The notes beneath the pieces are model-generated. The model was not told where the DNA came from. It made no database searches and saw only the letters and a list, made by a program, of their open reading frames with translations. A stretch of DNA of 64,000 nt. Source: Ancrocorticia sp047602305 (GTDB taxonomy: Bacteria > Actinomycetota > Actinomycetes > Actinomycetales > Actinomycetaceae). The stretch is from NCBI GenBank assembly GCA_047602305.1, contig JASGHO010000001.1:3720001-3784000 (forward strand), read 5' to 3'. The translations under genes and the position numbers were made by a program. Of the stretch, positions 1-8,443 are shown piece by piece. Position 1 is the first letter of the stretch; each line of letters begins with the position of its first letter.

Positions 1-229
1 CACCGGCGGTGCACAGGAGGTCATTGTTGTGGACGCATTCGAGACGCTGGCATGCGCCAACGTGGCCCTGTGCGGTGGGGATGCCGCCGCGAGCGTCGAG
101 TGCGATGAAGGTGCCGCAGGCTGCCTTGTCGGCGGTGCCGCCAACGGTAATGGCAAGTGCGGTGCAGCCACCGTTGTTGTATGCGCAAGCGGTGGTGGTG
201 CAGGACGAAACGAGAGTCTGAGTAGCCAT
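1..229 (-). CDS. DUF1540 domain protein (3' end outside window)
   Basis: Reading the minus strand from an ATG at 227-229 gives an uninterrupted frame off the left edge, about 76 residues seen. It starts MATQTLVSSCTTTACAYNNG and continues through GGCTALAITVGG. The spaced cysteines (C-x4-C-x6-C, then further Cys) with A-Y-N and G-C-T-A are the hallmark of DUF1540, a small Cys-rich domain thought to bind metal; its role is unknown. An AAGGAG ribosome binding site sits 7 bases upstream. An iron-box-like palindrome lies about 70 bp upstream, so iron-dependent control is likely. The protein is cut by the window edge, and a second DUF1540 copy may follow. Confidence 0.8.
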   Translation of the reverse strand, partial: MATQTLVSSCTTTACAYNNGGCTALAITVGGTADKAACGTFIALDARGGIPTAQGHVGACQRLECVHNNDLLCTAG

Positions 230-298
230 GAGATGCTCCTTACTTAGTGGTGAATTCCTTATGGCTCTAACTTAGCGTTCCGCATTGTGGGAAATAAA

Positions 299-320
299 GG
301 AAGGTAAGGCCTACCTTTCC
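299..320. promoter_or_regulatory. DtxR/IdeR-like iron box
   Basis: The sequence GGAAGGTAAGGCCTACCTTT is a near-perfect palindrome around GGCC. It matches the DtxR/IdeR consensus (TTAGGTTAGGCTAACCTAA) in the AGGT, AGGC and ACCT blocks. It lies about 70 bp upstream of the minus-strand DUF1540 start, where a repressor could cover the promoter. Binding is inferred from the match only. Confidence 0.55.
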
Positions 321-516
321 AAGGGTCTAAGGTCCTAAAATGGCGAGATATCAAGGAAAAGTGGACGCATGTCATTTATGTGAGAGTTTGCGTTCATATA
401 TTTAATGGTGTATATTGCCCGATTCTGCAAAATGGATGTTTCGTAAAGCGATCTCGGAGAGGTCTGACGGGGTGTTGTGGGGCGAGTGGGTGAGTAGCGC
501 CCGCCGGGATGTGTTG

Positions 517-942
517 CTACATGCGGCTATCGCCCCGGGTTTCGGCGAGTGACCGCTCCAAAAGGGTGCGAAGTACATCGAGATCAATGCGGCTCAGGCG
601 AGTGACGTAGAGGCACGCTTTGCTGGCCTTGTGAGGGCCGAGCTGTTCCATGAGGTCTGGCCAGCGCTCGGAAAAGTTGTTGGCCAGATAGATCGTGTGC
701 TTGGTGTTGTTGGTGGCGAATGCGAGTTCCGGTGCGCGGCCCTCGTGTCCACTTTCGTAGCGGTAATCGTACTCGCCGAATCCTATGATTCGTCCCGCCC
801 AAACAACGGGCTGCGCCCCCGTGAGCTCGGCGTGGAGGGCGAGAAGTTCATCCGCTTCCGCGCGTCTTGGGCCGTTGACCCGGTCAAGGACCTCCGTTGC
901 GGGCAGATCTGAGGGGGACATTGCGGGTGTTTTCTGTGCCAT
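517..942 (-). CDS. DUF1801 (YdhG-like) domain protein
   Basis: About 141 residues from ATG at 942 (MAQKTPAMSPSDL), which has AAGGAA eight bases upstream; a longer in-frame start at 978 lacks this. The fold signature of DUF1801 is visible: R-x2-E-A-x-E-L at the start, then VVWAGRIIGFGEYDYRYESG, then a LYLANNF-like strand, and KASKACLYVTRLSRIDLDVL near the end. The family resembles small iron-sulfur-assembly/frataxin-like folds but has no agreed biochemical role. The gene stands alone, convergent with nothing close. Nothing notable was seen between it and the iron box at 299-320. Confidence 0.75.
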   Translation of the reverse strand: MAQKTPAMSPSDLPATEVLDRVNGPRRAEADELLALHAELTGAQPVVWAGRIIGFGEYDYRYESGHEGRAPELAFATNNTKHTIYLANNFSERWPDLMEQLGPHKASKACLYVTRLSRIDLDVLRTLLERSLAETRGDSRM

Positions 943-1181
943 GTGGGTTCCTTGCGCCGGCGCTTTGAGAGTGAGCACATGGTACCAAGCGGGGTCACCG
1001 TTAACGGCGGTAGGAAACGGTACGTGACCTGCCAGAAGCTGCCGCGAAGTCGCCGTCGTCGGTGGTCACGTAGCGAGCTTCCCGGGCGTCTGTGAGACAA
1101 TCCTGGACGTGGGCGCGAGGTGAGCCCCCGGACGAGGGAGCCGTACCCGGAACGCGACAAGACGGCCAGACGGGAAGCAAG

Positions 1182-1697
1182 ATGTCCGCAATGACGAGAA
1201 CCTGCACCGAAGCTGACCTCGACATATTGCGCAAGGTGAGCATCGAGACGTTCGTTGAGACCTTCGCAGATCAGAACACCGAAGAAGATATCGAAGAATA
1301 CGTGCGCACCTCCTTCTCCCGCGAGGAGTTGAGCCGGCAACTGCGTGAGCCGGAGTCAGTGTTCTGTTTCGCCGTCGTCGACGGAGAGGTTGCCGGGTAT
1401 CTCAAGATGAACGTTGGCGCCGCACAGACTGAACAGGTGGGGGAGGATGCGCTCGAAGTTGAGCGGATCTACGCGTCGCAGCGTTTCAAGCGGCAGGGCC
1501 TCGGCACGTTGATGATGCGCAGGGCTATGTCGGAAGCGATCAGCCGCGGCCTCCACACGGTGTGGCTCGGCGTGTGGGAACACAATCACGCTGCCCTGCG
1601 CTTCTACGAACGCCTCGGATTCGCCGCGTTCGGTTCGCATGTCTTCACCCTTGGCGACGACGAACAGACGGACCTTCTGATGAAACTCACGGTGTAG
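1182..1697 (+). CDS. GNAT family N-acetyltransferase
   Basis: About 171 residues from ATG at 1182 (MSAMTRTCTEADL), with GGAAG just upstream. The GNAT fold is complete: the N-terminal TEADLDILRKVSIETF helix, the VAGYLKMNVG strand, the EVERIYASQRFKRQGLGTLMM stretch whose R/Q-x-x-G-x-G/A loop binds acetyl-CoA pyrophosphate, and the C-terminal WLGVWEHNHAALRFYERLGF motif. This last motif is typical of spermidine/amine-type acetyltransferases. The substrate is unknown. It is followed 108 bp later by the peroxidase gene on the same strand. Confidence 0.85.
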   Translation: MSAMTRTCTEADLDILRKVSIETFVETFADQNTEEDIEEYVRTSFSREELSRQLREPESVFCFAVVDGEVAGYLKMNVGAAQTEQVGEDALEVERIYASQRFKRQGLGTLMMRRAMSEAISRGLHTVWLGVWEHNHAALRFYERLGFAAFGSHVFTLGDDEQTDLLMKLTV

Positions 1698-1805
1698 ACG
1701 GTTGCGTTTGGCTGCTGCTACGTACGGTTCGCTGGCGAGTTTGGCTAACAGGCGAGCGAGTAGTGTGCGCTTGGGTAAACGCCGCCGCAGTGACAAGATG
1801 GAATC

Positions 1806-2282
1806 ATGACGAAACTTGCTGTAGGCGATATCGCCCCCGATTTCATGCTTCCCACCGGCGCCGGAAAGGTCCGCCTCTCCGAGGAACTTGAGAAGGCCGA
1901 GAAGGGCGTCGTGGTGTATTTCTACCCCAAGGCCATGACTCCCGGCTGCACCAAGGAAGCTTGCGATTTCCGCGATTCCGAAAACTCGCTGAAGTCCGCT
2001 GGATACCGCGTCATCGGTATTTCGCCGGACAAGGTGGAGTCGCTGGAAAAGTTCACCGACCGCGACAACCTCAACTTCCCGCTCGCTTCTGATCCGGATC
2101 GCGCCGTCATGGAGGCGTACGGTGCCTATGGCGAGAAGATGAACTACGGCAAGCTGATCAAGGGCGTCATCCGCTCCACCTTCGTGGTGGACACGGACGG
2201 GACGATCGCACATGCCCTGTACAACGTCAAGGCCACCGGGCACGTGGCGCGCCTGCGCAAGCAGTTGGGGATTGACGCGTAA
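1806..2282 (+). CDS. bcp: Thioredoxin-dependent thiol peroxidase (Bcp/PrxQ)
   Basis: This 158-residue protein has the normal length for Bcp/PrxQ peroxiredoxins, which reduce peroxides in the cytoplasm using thioredoxin. The active site reads YFYPKAMTPGCTKEACDFRD: peroxidatic Cys48 in the P-x3-T-x2-C context and a resolving Cys53 five residues later, the classical PrxQ pair. The N-terminal GDIAPDFMLP and the C-terminal RSTFVVDTDGTI strands are also typical. ATG at 1806 follows a short spacer. The gene is followed by about 240 bp without a feature and then tRNA-Leu. Confidence 0.93.
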   Translation: MTKLAVGDIAPDFMLPTGAGKVRLSEELEKAEKGVVVYFYPKAMTPGCTKEACDFRDSENSLKSAGYRVIGISPDKVESLEKFTDRDNLNFPLASDPDRAVMEAYGAYGEKMNYGKLIKGVIRSTFVVDTDGTIAHALYNVKATGHVARLRKQLGIDA

Positions 2283-2512
2283 GTTTTCTTCGGTCGCGAC
2301 CCGGTCTGGGGCCTGTTGGTTGGCGGATTCTCGCCCGTGAGTTGGTTGGCTCTCGGATCCAGTAGTTTTCTGTTCGACGACGGCGAGGCTGCTTCAGCGC
2401 GTTGTCAGTTACGTTCGTTGCTCGTGATTACGTGTGAGGCGTTCTCCTGTTGTAGACTTTCCGAGTTGCCAGCGTGATAGCTGTGTTGCTGCGGGGTTCT
2501 CGCGGGAGCGGT

Positions 2513-4579
2513 TCAGGCTGGCCACGCGCGAGTGGCGGAATTGGCAGACGCGCTAGATTTAGGTTCTAGTATCTTCGGGTGTGGGGGTTCAAGTCCCCCC
2601 TCGCGCACTGGAAAATCGGTGAGTCCCTTGGGACTCGCCGATTTTCTATTTCGATAGTGGTGCGGACTTGAACCCCGAGAGGGCACAGGCAGCGGGGGAG
2701 CAAGCAGCGCTTGCGAGCTGCCTGTGTGCGAGCGATAGCGAGCGGTGTAGCTGCGTAGCAGATACGCAAGTCCCCCCTCGCGCACCATGTTGACCTTACT
2801 CGAACAAGCAAGGTCAAAGTGCAGGCTATGTTGTTGGACAGAAGGGGCATCGGAGTTTTCTCCGGTGTCCTTTTCGTTTTCTTGTGGTGTGTGCGTGTGC
2901 GATGTTTGGCTGATGCCGTTTGCGTGCCCTGCTGTGCGAATTCTTTGGACGATCTCGCGTTGTTCTGGTGCTGGTTGTGGAATTTGTCCGTCGTCATCGA
3001 TCCAGATCTTGGTGTAGAACGCGGCGAGGATTTTGCGCTTGAGTTCAGCGGATGCGGCTTCGTAGAACTCGACGGGGTGTTCTAGTAGGTCGATGTAGGC
3101 CAGGACGGTATCGGTTTCCTGTTGGAGGTAGGTGTCGGTGCGGTCGAGTTGGTGTTGGATTGCTGCTCGCCTGACTTTGATCTCGTTGATTCGTTCGCGG
3201 AGTTTGGCGGTGGGGAGTGTGTTGTCGATGGCAAGGTCGAGGAGACGTTCTTCTTTGACGTCGAGGGTGGAAAGCTCTTTCTTCAGGCGGGCATGGGTTT
3301 CGTGAGTGCTTGCTAGCTGCCGGTCGAGGCGAGCACGAACTTCTTGGCGCAGCAGTGCCGCCTGATCGCTGGGGAGTCGTAGTGTGGCGACTTCTCTTCG
3401 CAGGGCTTCTTCGAGGTGGGCGGCTTGGAGGTATGGCAGATCGCAGTAGCGTTCTTGGCGTCCTCGGCATAGATAGTATTCGTAGGAGGTGCCGCTGCTG
3501 TTGGTGTTTTGGGAGTAGATGAGCTGGTGGATACGCCCTTGAGCGTGGCAGCGTCCGCAGTGGAGCATGCCGCGCAGGAAGTGGTTGTGGACGATGTCGC
3601 GCTGACCGCGTTTCATTCGTGCGTCCATGATCTGTTGTACTCGTTCGAAGAGTTCTGGGGTGATGAGCGCTTCGTGGCGCCCGGGGAAGGTTTCTCCTTT
3701 GAAGGTGACCATGCCGAGGTAGTACGGGTCGCGGAGCATCTTGGCGAGCTTGCTGCGGGAGATGGGCTGTTCTGGGTACTTCGCTGTGCGCCGTGTTGTG
3801 AGTCCCTGATCGGTTAATTCTTGGAGGAGCCGAACAAGGCTGAATTCCCCTGTCGCGTACTGCTCGAATGCCCACTTGACTAGCGGGGCGCGCTGGGGGT
3901 CGATCTCGATGGTGTTGACGAGTCTGCCTTCGAAGTTTTTGCGGACGTTGAGGTAGCCGAGTTTGGCGCGTCCGGTGGTGCCGCCGTTTTTGGCTTTGTG
4001 GTACATCTTATTGGAGATGTCCTCGCCGCTTTGACGGACTTGGACTTCGTTCATGATGTCGGTGATGGCTTCCATGGCGTCTGCCATGTAGCCTTCCCCG
4101 AATTCTTCTTTGGCGGAGACGAGTTTGACGCCCATGCTGGCAAGGATGCGTTTAGTGATAGCTGCATCGGTGAGGTTGCGGAAGGCACGGGAGCGCATGT
4201 AGATGACGACGTAGCCGACTTCCGGGTGTTCCTCGACGTAGTGCAATAGCCTTTTGAATTGGGGGCGTTTGGCGATGGACTGGGCGGAGTTGCCAGGTTC
4301 GACGAATTCTTGGGAGATGGGTGCTTTGAGTTGGCGGCAGCGGCGGATAGCGGCTTCGCGTTGGGTGGCGATGGAGTTGCCGTCTTCGTCGATGTCGATG
4401 GCGGTGTGCATTTGCCGGGTGGTCGAGACGCGGAGATAGACCACGGCTTCTGCGGTGTCTGGGATGTCTGTGGCTTTTGGGGCGTTGGTGCTGTTGAGGC
4501 TGAGGAGCTGCTCGAAATCTGTGAGAGATGTTCCTCGGCGCCTCGGGGCTGCGCCTCGTGGTTGGGGCGTGTTGGTCAT
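2513..4579 (-). CDS. Large serine recombinase (integrase) reading through the att region
   Basis: 688 residues from ATG at 4579, with GGAGG upstream. The resolvase N-terminal domain contains VVYLRVSTTRQ with nucleophile Ser52, followed by an SIATQREAA stretch. The recombinase domain includes KLGYLNVRK and the ISRSKLAKMLRDPYYLGM segment. A zinc ribbon has CGRC near residue 350 and a second CxnC pair, followed by a coiled coil. This is the usual order for large serine integrases, which integrate and excise DNA. The final ~95 residues are encoded by repeat R1, the tRNA terminator and the antisense strand of tRNA-Leu (tail VREGGLEPP..., typical of antisense tRNA translation). The C-terminus is therefore set by the integration site. 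The first ~590 residues are secure. Confidence 0.9.
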   Translation of the reverse strand: MTNTPQPRGAAPRRRGTSLTDFEQLLSLNSTNAPKATDIPDTAEAVVYLRVSTTRQMHTAIDIDEDGNSIATQREAAIRRCRQLKAPISQEFVEPGNSAQSIAKRPQFKRLLHYVEEHPEVGYVVIYMRSRAFRNLTDAAITKRILASMGVKLVSAKEEFGEGYMADAMEAITDIMNEVQVRQSGEDISNKMYHKAKNGGTTGRAKLGYLNVRKNFEGRLVNTIEIDPQRAPLVKWAFEQYATGEFSLVRLLQELTDQGLTTRRTAKYPEQPISRSKLAKMLRDPYYLGMVTFKGETFPGRHEALITPELFERVQQIMDARMKRGQRDIVHNHFLRGMLHCGRCHAQGRIHQLIYSQNTNSSGTSYEYYLCRGRQERYCDLPYLQAAHLEEALRREVATLRLPSDQAALLRQEVRARLDRQLASTHETHARLKKELSTLDVKEERLLDLAIDNTLPTAKLRERINEIKVRRAAIQHQLDRTDTYLQQETDTVLAYIDLLEHPVEFYEAASAELKRKILAAFYTKIWIDDDGQIPQPAPEQREIVQRIRTAGHANGISQTSHTHTPQENEKDTGENSDAPSVQQHSLHFDLACSSKVNMVREGGLAYLLRSYTARYRSHTGSSQALLAPPLPVPSRGSSPHHYRNRKSASPKGLTDFPVREGGLEPPHPKILEPKSSASANSATRAWPA
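2526..2607 (+). tRNA. tRNA-Leu (anticodon UAG)
   Basis: An 82-nt class II tRNA. The acceptor stem is GCGCGAG/CTCGCGC with discriminator A and no encoded CCA. The D-arm begins TGGCGGAATTGGCAGACGCG. The anticodon stem CTAGA/TCTAG encloses loop TTTAGGT with anticodon TAG. A short variable arm follows, then T-arm GGGGGTTCAAGTCCCCC. Its 3' end is the insertion site of the downstream mobile DNA: the 3' terminal sequence recurs at 2767, 24389 and 27539. Confidence 0.95.
2590..2615. other. att site 1, in the tRNA-Leu 3' end
   Basis: The tRNA T-arm and acceptor 3' half plus flank (CAAGTCCCCCCTCGCGCACTGG and four A residues) are the core repeated at three later places. Integration into a tRNA 3' end that preserves the tRNA is characteristic of tyrosine-integrase elements. 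Here a tyrosine-integrase remnant lies beside the third copy. Confidence 0.7.
2605..2785 (+). repeat. 181-bp direct repeat, left copy (R1), ending in att site 2
   Basis: This stretch is nearly identical, without gaps, to 24227-24407; I see only a handful of substitutions. It starts in the last bases of tRNA-Leu, includes the tRNA terminator, and ends with a second copy of the tRNA 3' core (CAAGTCCCCCCTCGCGCAC, 2767-2785). Together with the right copy it bounds a 21,622-bp unit. Either site-specific or homologous recombination between the copies would release that unit as a circle. Confidence 0.85.
2612..2645. terminator. Rho-independent terminator after tRNA-Leu
   Basis: AAAATCGGTGAGTCCC pairs with GGACTCGCCGATTTT around a short loop, one G-T pair, followed by TTTCTATTT. 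The U-rich flanks on both sides make it usable in both directions. A copy with a longer T tract sits at about 24233-24267 within the second 181-bp repeat. Confidence 0.75.
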
Positions 4580-4938
4580 GGTGTCCTCCTTTCCGGGGCT
4601 CTTTTAAATAGTCCCCGCCCTTCCATTGACGCTCTCTTTGGCGAGGAAGTCGAGCGTTCTGATGTTGTGGAATTGTCAACGGTGGAGTGGAAAAGTCTCG
4701 TTTTTGGGGGGTCAGTAGGCGGATTTCTGTCCATTTTTGAGATTGTCATAGAACTTAGACAAGCGTCTTTTCTCTGTGTAACAGGACTGGTCAGAGCGGT
4801 TCTGTTGGAAATTTTCAGTGTTTTATCAGGCTTAGGTGTGTCTCGACTGCAGGATTTGCTTGATATATTCACGCGAAACCGAGGAACGCGGTACGGCTGT
4901 TCCTGTAATGCCATCTTCTTTAGGGCAAGGAGACGACA
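4580..4938. promoter_or_regulatory. Divergent intergenic region between recombinase and toxin genes
   Basis: 359 bp that must hold both promoters. It is AT-richer than the flanks. A TTGATATATTC stretch at 4860-4870 could be the -10 region for the rightward gene; no convincing -35 was seen. AAGGAG at 4926-4931 is the toxin gene RBS. Short frames on both strands here have no recognisable content. Confidence 0.4.
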
Positions 4939-7785
4939 ATGTCATCAATCGACTGCGCACTCGCTTTCACGGGTCTGAGCGGTACTGGACTACTCCTTGC
5001 GATCGCTTGCATACTTTTGCTTCTGGGCATGACCTTCTGGGCTGTCGCAAGGCGCCGCCACAAGAAGTCCGCACTCGGCGCCGTAGTGCCTATTCTGCTG
5101 GCTTCTCTGGTGTTTGCTGGCACTCCTCCTCCTGCTGCTCAGGCGTCTTGGTCTGAGGACTGCATTGAAGAGCCTGCTAAGGGCGGAAGTACACCGAAAC
5201 CTACTGCGTCATCTTCCAGCACCCCTTCTCCGAGCGTTTCTCCGTCAGGCGAGCCTTCTTCGCCGACGCCTAGTCCAAGCGAGAGTCCCACCGATACCCC
5301 CACAGACTCACCTAGCGGCGAAGACTATGAGACCGACACCGATAACGACGGACTCCCCGATACCGTAGAGAAGCGTTTCGGTTCTGATATTCGTAAAGAG
5401 GATACTGACGGTGACGGTCTTACAGATGCTGAAGAAGCGACCGTTGGGACAGACCCCACGAAACGGGACACTGATGGCAACGGCATTCTGGATCCTGATG
5501 ACGACTTGGATCAAGATGGAGTCTCTAATCGTCAGGAGATCTCTGACTTAACGCAACCGTTCAATCCAGACACCGATACTGACGGCTTGACAGACGGCGA
5601 AGAGAAGTCGCGCGGAACGGATCCCCTCAACCCAGACACCGATGGCGACGGCGTTCCGGATGGCGATGAGATCAAGGTTGGCAGCAATCCATTAGTAGCG
5701 GATGCGGATGCACTGTTTTCTCTAGACATCAAGACTCCCGAAGGAACTGCGACCCTTGAGGCTACAGGCACACCTTCTGCACTGGCATCGACGATGGTCG
5801 TTGAAGGTGCACCAGCAAAATGGGAGAATATCCCAGGCTTGATCGGAACCCCATTTGAGGTGCTTTCTGATGAGCCTCTCGATAGCGGCACGTTATCGTT
5901 CGCTTTTGATCCGCTGCTTGTTGAGCCGGATGCTCGTTTGGCTATACTGCATCTCAATGAGGAGACCGGCGAATACGATCAACCAGCGAATCAGACTATT
6001 GATACGACGAACGGTACCGCTAGCGTTACTACTTCGGAATTTTCCCCCTTCATTCTGGTTGACCTGAACAAGTTTGAAGAGGTTTGGCATAGCGAAGTAA
6101 CAGTTCCACGTGAAGGAACTGGAACAGTTACTAAGTGGGTTAATTCCGTTCTGACCATTGATTCTTCTGGATCAATGAGTTCAAATGACCCCAGGGGACT
6201 TCGTCGTACCGCAGCCAAGTCCTTTGTGGATTCCCTTCTGGAGCAAGATAGAGTAGCCGTTGTTTCATTCGATGACTGGGCAATTCTCATCCAGAACCTC
6301 ACAACGAATCGCGATGCTGTTAAATCGGCTATCGATACCGTTGATGATTGGGGTGGCACCGATATAGGGGCAGCAGTTGAAGCATCGCTCAACGAATTGG
6401 ACACTGATACAGACCAAGCTCGTGGTCGAATCATCGTTCTTTTGACCGATGGCGAGGGCTCCTATGACCCTGGGCTGACTCAGCGTGCCATGGACTCGGA
6501 TACAACAATCTACACAGTCGGTCTAGGCGACAGCGTCGATGTCAATTTGCTTAGTGGTATTGCAGACTCGACAGGAGGAAAGTTCTATCTCGTCAAGGAC
6601 GCTTCCGAACTTGGTGACGCCTATGACCGGATCAGTGGTGATGTCGGTGCTCCCGACAGTGACGGTGACGGCATTTCTGACGAGGCAGAGTTGAAGGGAT
6701 GGAAGACTCAGCGCGGTAACGTCTATAAAACTTACCCCGACAATCCGGACTCTGATGGGGACGGCTTAAAGGATGGTGAAGAGGCTGGAGCTCTCATATC
6801 TCCAAAGAAGGGGTACGTAGGCATCTCCAATCCAAACGTTAAGGATGGAGACGGGGATGGACTCGATGATGTTGATGAAATCCATCTTGGCACTGATCCT
6901 CTCAAGACAGATACGGATGGCGACGAGCTGAACGACAAGCTCGAAGTTGAGCTTGACTACGACCCCACAGAGAAGAATCCTGACGGCGACAGCTTCGAGG
7001 ATAAACAAGAGTACGAGCTGGGGCTTGATCCTCTTGGGTATGACCTGACTAGCGAAGAGACCCCAAGGATCACCATTCGCGGATTCGTATACGGGGATTG
7101 TGAATGGTGTGCTCGCACTATCGGGGGTCTCAATGATAACCAGATCCAATCATTACCCTATCTCGTGGGGCACATCTCGAGTGGTTTCATAGCGATCGGT
7201 GATGTTCGTGACTTGGTGGCAAACGCGTTTCAGGGAAAGCTCGGCGACGCATTGCTCAGTCTTGCCGGCATTATCCCCTTTGGTGGTGACACGGCAAAGA
7301 CTGCGCGCGTTCTTGTGAAGTTTGCCAGCGCGGGCAAACCAGCCGAGAAGGCTGTGCATCGATTCATTGAAGCAACATCTCTCAGCCAAGCAGAGAAGAA
7401 GGCTCTGAACAAGACCGTCTTTGGAGCTAGCGCGAAGGTACTTCCGAAGGCACTACAGGGTGGACTGGCAAAGACGGTTGTGTATTTCCGAACAAAGGAT
7501 GGGGTGCTTGATTATGTTGGAATTACGAACAACATCAAGCGCCGTACGAGAGAGCATGGGGCGCTCGGAAAGGTTGAACAGCAGACCGTAGAACTGACTC
7601 GCGGAGAAGCTCGTGCGATCGAGGAAGCGTTGATCATGAGGTATGGCAGAGTAGACAAGGACCCGCACGGAGTTCTGTCCAATGATCGGCACAGCATCTC
7701 CCCGAACCATCCTTACTATGAAGAGGCGAAGGCATGGGGCGAGCAATGGGTGCGGGATCACCTTCCTATCGTTAAGATGCCGTAA
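4939..7785 (+). CDS. VWA/thrombospondin-3 surface protein with C-terminal GIY-YIG nuclease domain (polymorphic-toxin-like)
   Basis: 948 residues from ATG at 4939. The N-terminus (1-75) has two hydrophobic segments. The first follows LAFTG and ends RRRHKK, like a sorting-signal helix; the second ends AAQA, like a signal peptide. A Ser/Pro/Thr stalk follows, then DTDGDGLTD-type calcium-binding thrombospondin-3 repeats (~130-250). A von Willebrand A domain (~395-570) has the MIDAS motif DSSGSM and a later LTDGEG. More type-3 repeats (~575-700) come next, then a hydrophobic region with GDVRDLVANAFQG and IIPFGGDTAK that looks like a pre-toxin domain. The end (~850-948) is GIY-YIG-like: VVYF...YVGITNNIKRRTREHG and a later EEALIMRYG supplying the catalytic Arg and Glu. 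An adhesive stalk with a nuclease tip plus an immunity-like neighbour suggests a contact-delivered nuclease toxin. Delivery is inference. Confidence 0.82.
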   Translation: MSSIDCALAFTGLSGTGLLLAIACILLLLGMTFWAVARRRHKKSALGAVVPILLASLVFAGTPPPAAQASWSEDCIEEPAKGGSTPKPTASSSSTPSPSVSPSGEPSSPTPSPSESPTDTPTDSPSGEDYETDTDNDGLPDTVEKRFGSDIRKEDTDGDGLTDAEEATVGTDPTKRDTDGNGILDPDDDLDQDGVSNRQEISDLTQPFNPDTDTDGLTDGEEKSRGTDPLNPDTDGDGVPDGDEIKVGSNPLVADADALFSLDIKTPEGTATLEATGTPSALASTMVVEGAPAKWENIPGLIGTPFEVLSDEPLDSGTLSFAFDPLLVEPDARLAILHLNEETGEYDQPANQTIDTTNGTASVTTSEFSPFILVDLNKFEEVWHSEVTVPREGTGTVTKWVNSVLTIDSSGSMSSNDPRGLRRTAAKSFVDSLLEQDRVAVVSFDDWAILIQNLTTNRDAVKSAIDTVDDWGGTDIGAAVEASLNELDTDTDQARGRIIVLLTDGEGSYDPGLTQRAMDSDTTIYTVGLGDSVDVNLLSGIADSTGGKFYLVKDASELGDAYDRISGDVGAPDSDGDGISDEAELKGWKTQRGNVYKTYPDNPDSDGDGLKDGEEAGALISPKKGYVGISNPNVKDGDGDGLDDVDEIHLGTDPLKTDTDGDELNDKLEVELDYDPTEKNPDGDSFEDKQEYELGLDPLGYDLTSEETPRITIRGFVYGDCEWCARTIGGLNDNQIQSLPYLVGHISSGFIAIGDVRDLVANAFQGKLGDALLSLAGIIPFGGDTAKTARVLVKFASAGKPAEKAVHRFIEATSLSQAEKKALNKTVFGASAKVLPKALQGGLAKTVVYFRTKDGVLDYVGITNNIKRRTREHGALGKVEQQTVELTRGEARAIEEALIMRYGRVDKDPHGVLSNDRHSISPNHPYYEEAKAWGEQWVRDHLPIVKMP

Positions 7786-7831
7786 AGGTTGATTTCATTT
7801 GACCAGTATGCGTTAATGAGAAGCAGTGAGT

Positions 7832-8335
7832 ATGGGCAACATTAAACACATTCTTCACGAGCAAGAACGCTCTCGCAAGAAAGTCCGCGTTGGTGATGTT
7901 TTTGTCATGAAACTCGATGACGGCTATCTATATGGGCGAGTCGTTAGCGATACGGCAATGATGGACAAGTTTAGTGACCCAGAGTGGCTACTCCTGTACG
8001 TCTACGCAGGCGTGTATGCAGATGACACTCATATCCCCAGAGAAGTCATCAGCCCTCCTCGACTGTTAATCCCGCCGGTGATTACAAATCGGCTGGGATG
8101 GCGTCATGGGTATTTTCGGACGGTCGGCAATCTACCGATCCAAAGCGATCAGTTGTTGCCGAGACATGTCTTTCGAAGCCCAATGTCTGACGAACTATGG
8201 GATGAAGGTAATGCGCGCATTACCGCTGTGGAAGAAACGGATTTAGTTGGATGCAAGGCTCTAGACAGCTATCTTTCGATCGAAGATTCTGTTTCCCGAG
8301 CTCTCGGATATGGGTCTATTGAGCAAACCGGGTGA
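7832..8335 (+). CDS. Imm26-like putative immunity protein
   Basis: About 167 residues. ATG at 7832 (MGNIKHIL) is preferred to the in-frame GTG at 7826 because GAGAAG lies 8 bases before it. The first half, KVRVGDVFVMKLDDGYLYGRVVSD followed by WLLLYVYAG, matches the pattern of Imm26 immunity proteins (a G-D-x-F...D-G-x-Y-x-x-G-R-V strand pair). It begins 46 bp after the toxin stop, same strand, as cognate immunity genes normally do. No signal peptide is present, as expected for a protein that would neutralise the nuclease in the cytoplasm. Family assignment is by pattern only. Confidence 0.6.
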   Translation: MGNIKHILHEQERSRKKVRVGDVFVMKLDDGYLYGRVVSDTAMMDKFSDPEWLLLYVYAGVYADDTHIPREVISPPRLLIPPVITNRLGWRHGYFRTVGNLPIQSDQLLPRHVFRSPMSDELWDEGNARITAVEETDLVGCKALDSYLSIEDSVSRALGYGSIEQTG

Positions 8336-8443
8336 AAGCTAACCACATGACGACCATTATGCAACGAGAGCCGGTTTGGTTGGGCGGGACGCCGTAGTTG
8401 AGGTGGTGCCCCACCCGTTGGTACTGCTGGCGTGGGGTTTCCG

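Noticed and set aside
2566..2997. 143-residue minus frame ending in CARGDLNPHTRRY
   Set aside because: Its end is antisense translation of the tRNA region, a common artefact.
4259..4978. 239-residue plus-strand frame
   Set aside because: It is opposite the serine recombinase N-terminus and its composition is that of a shadow frame.
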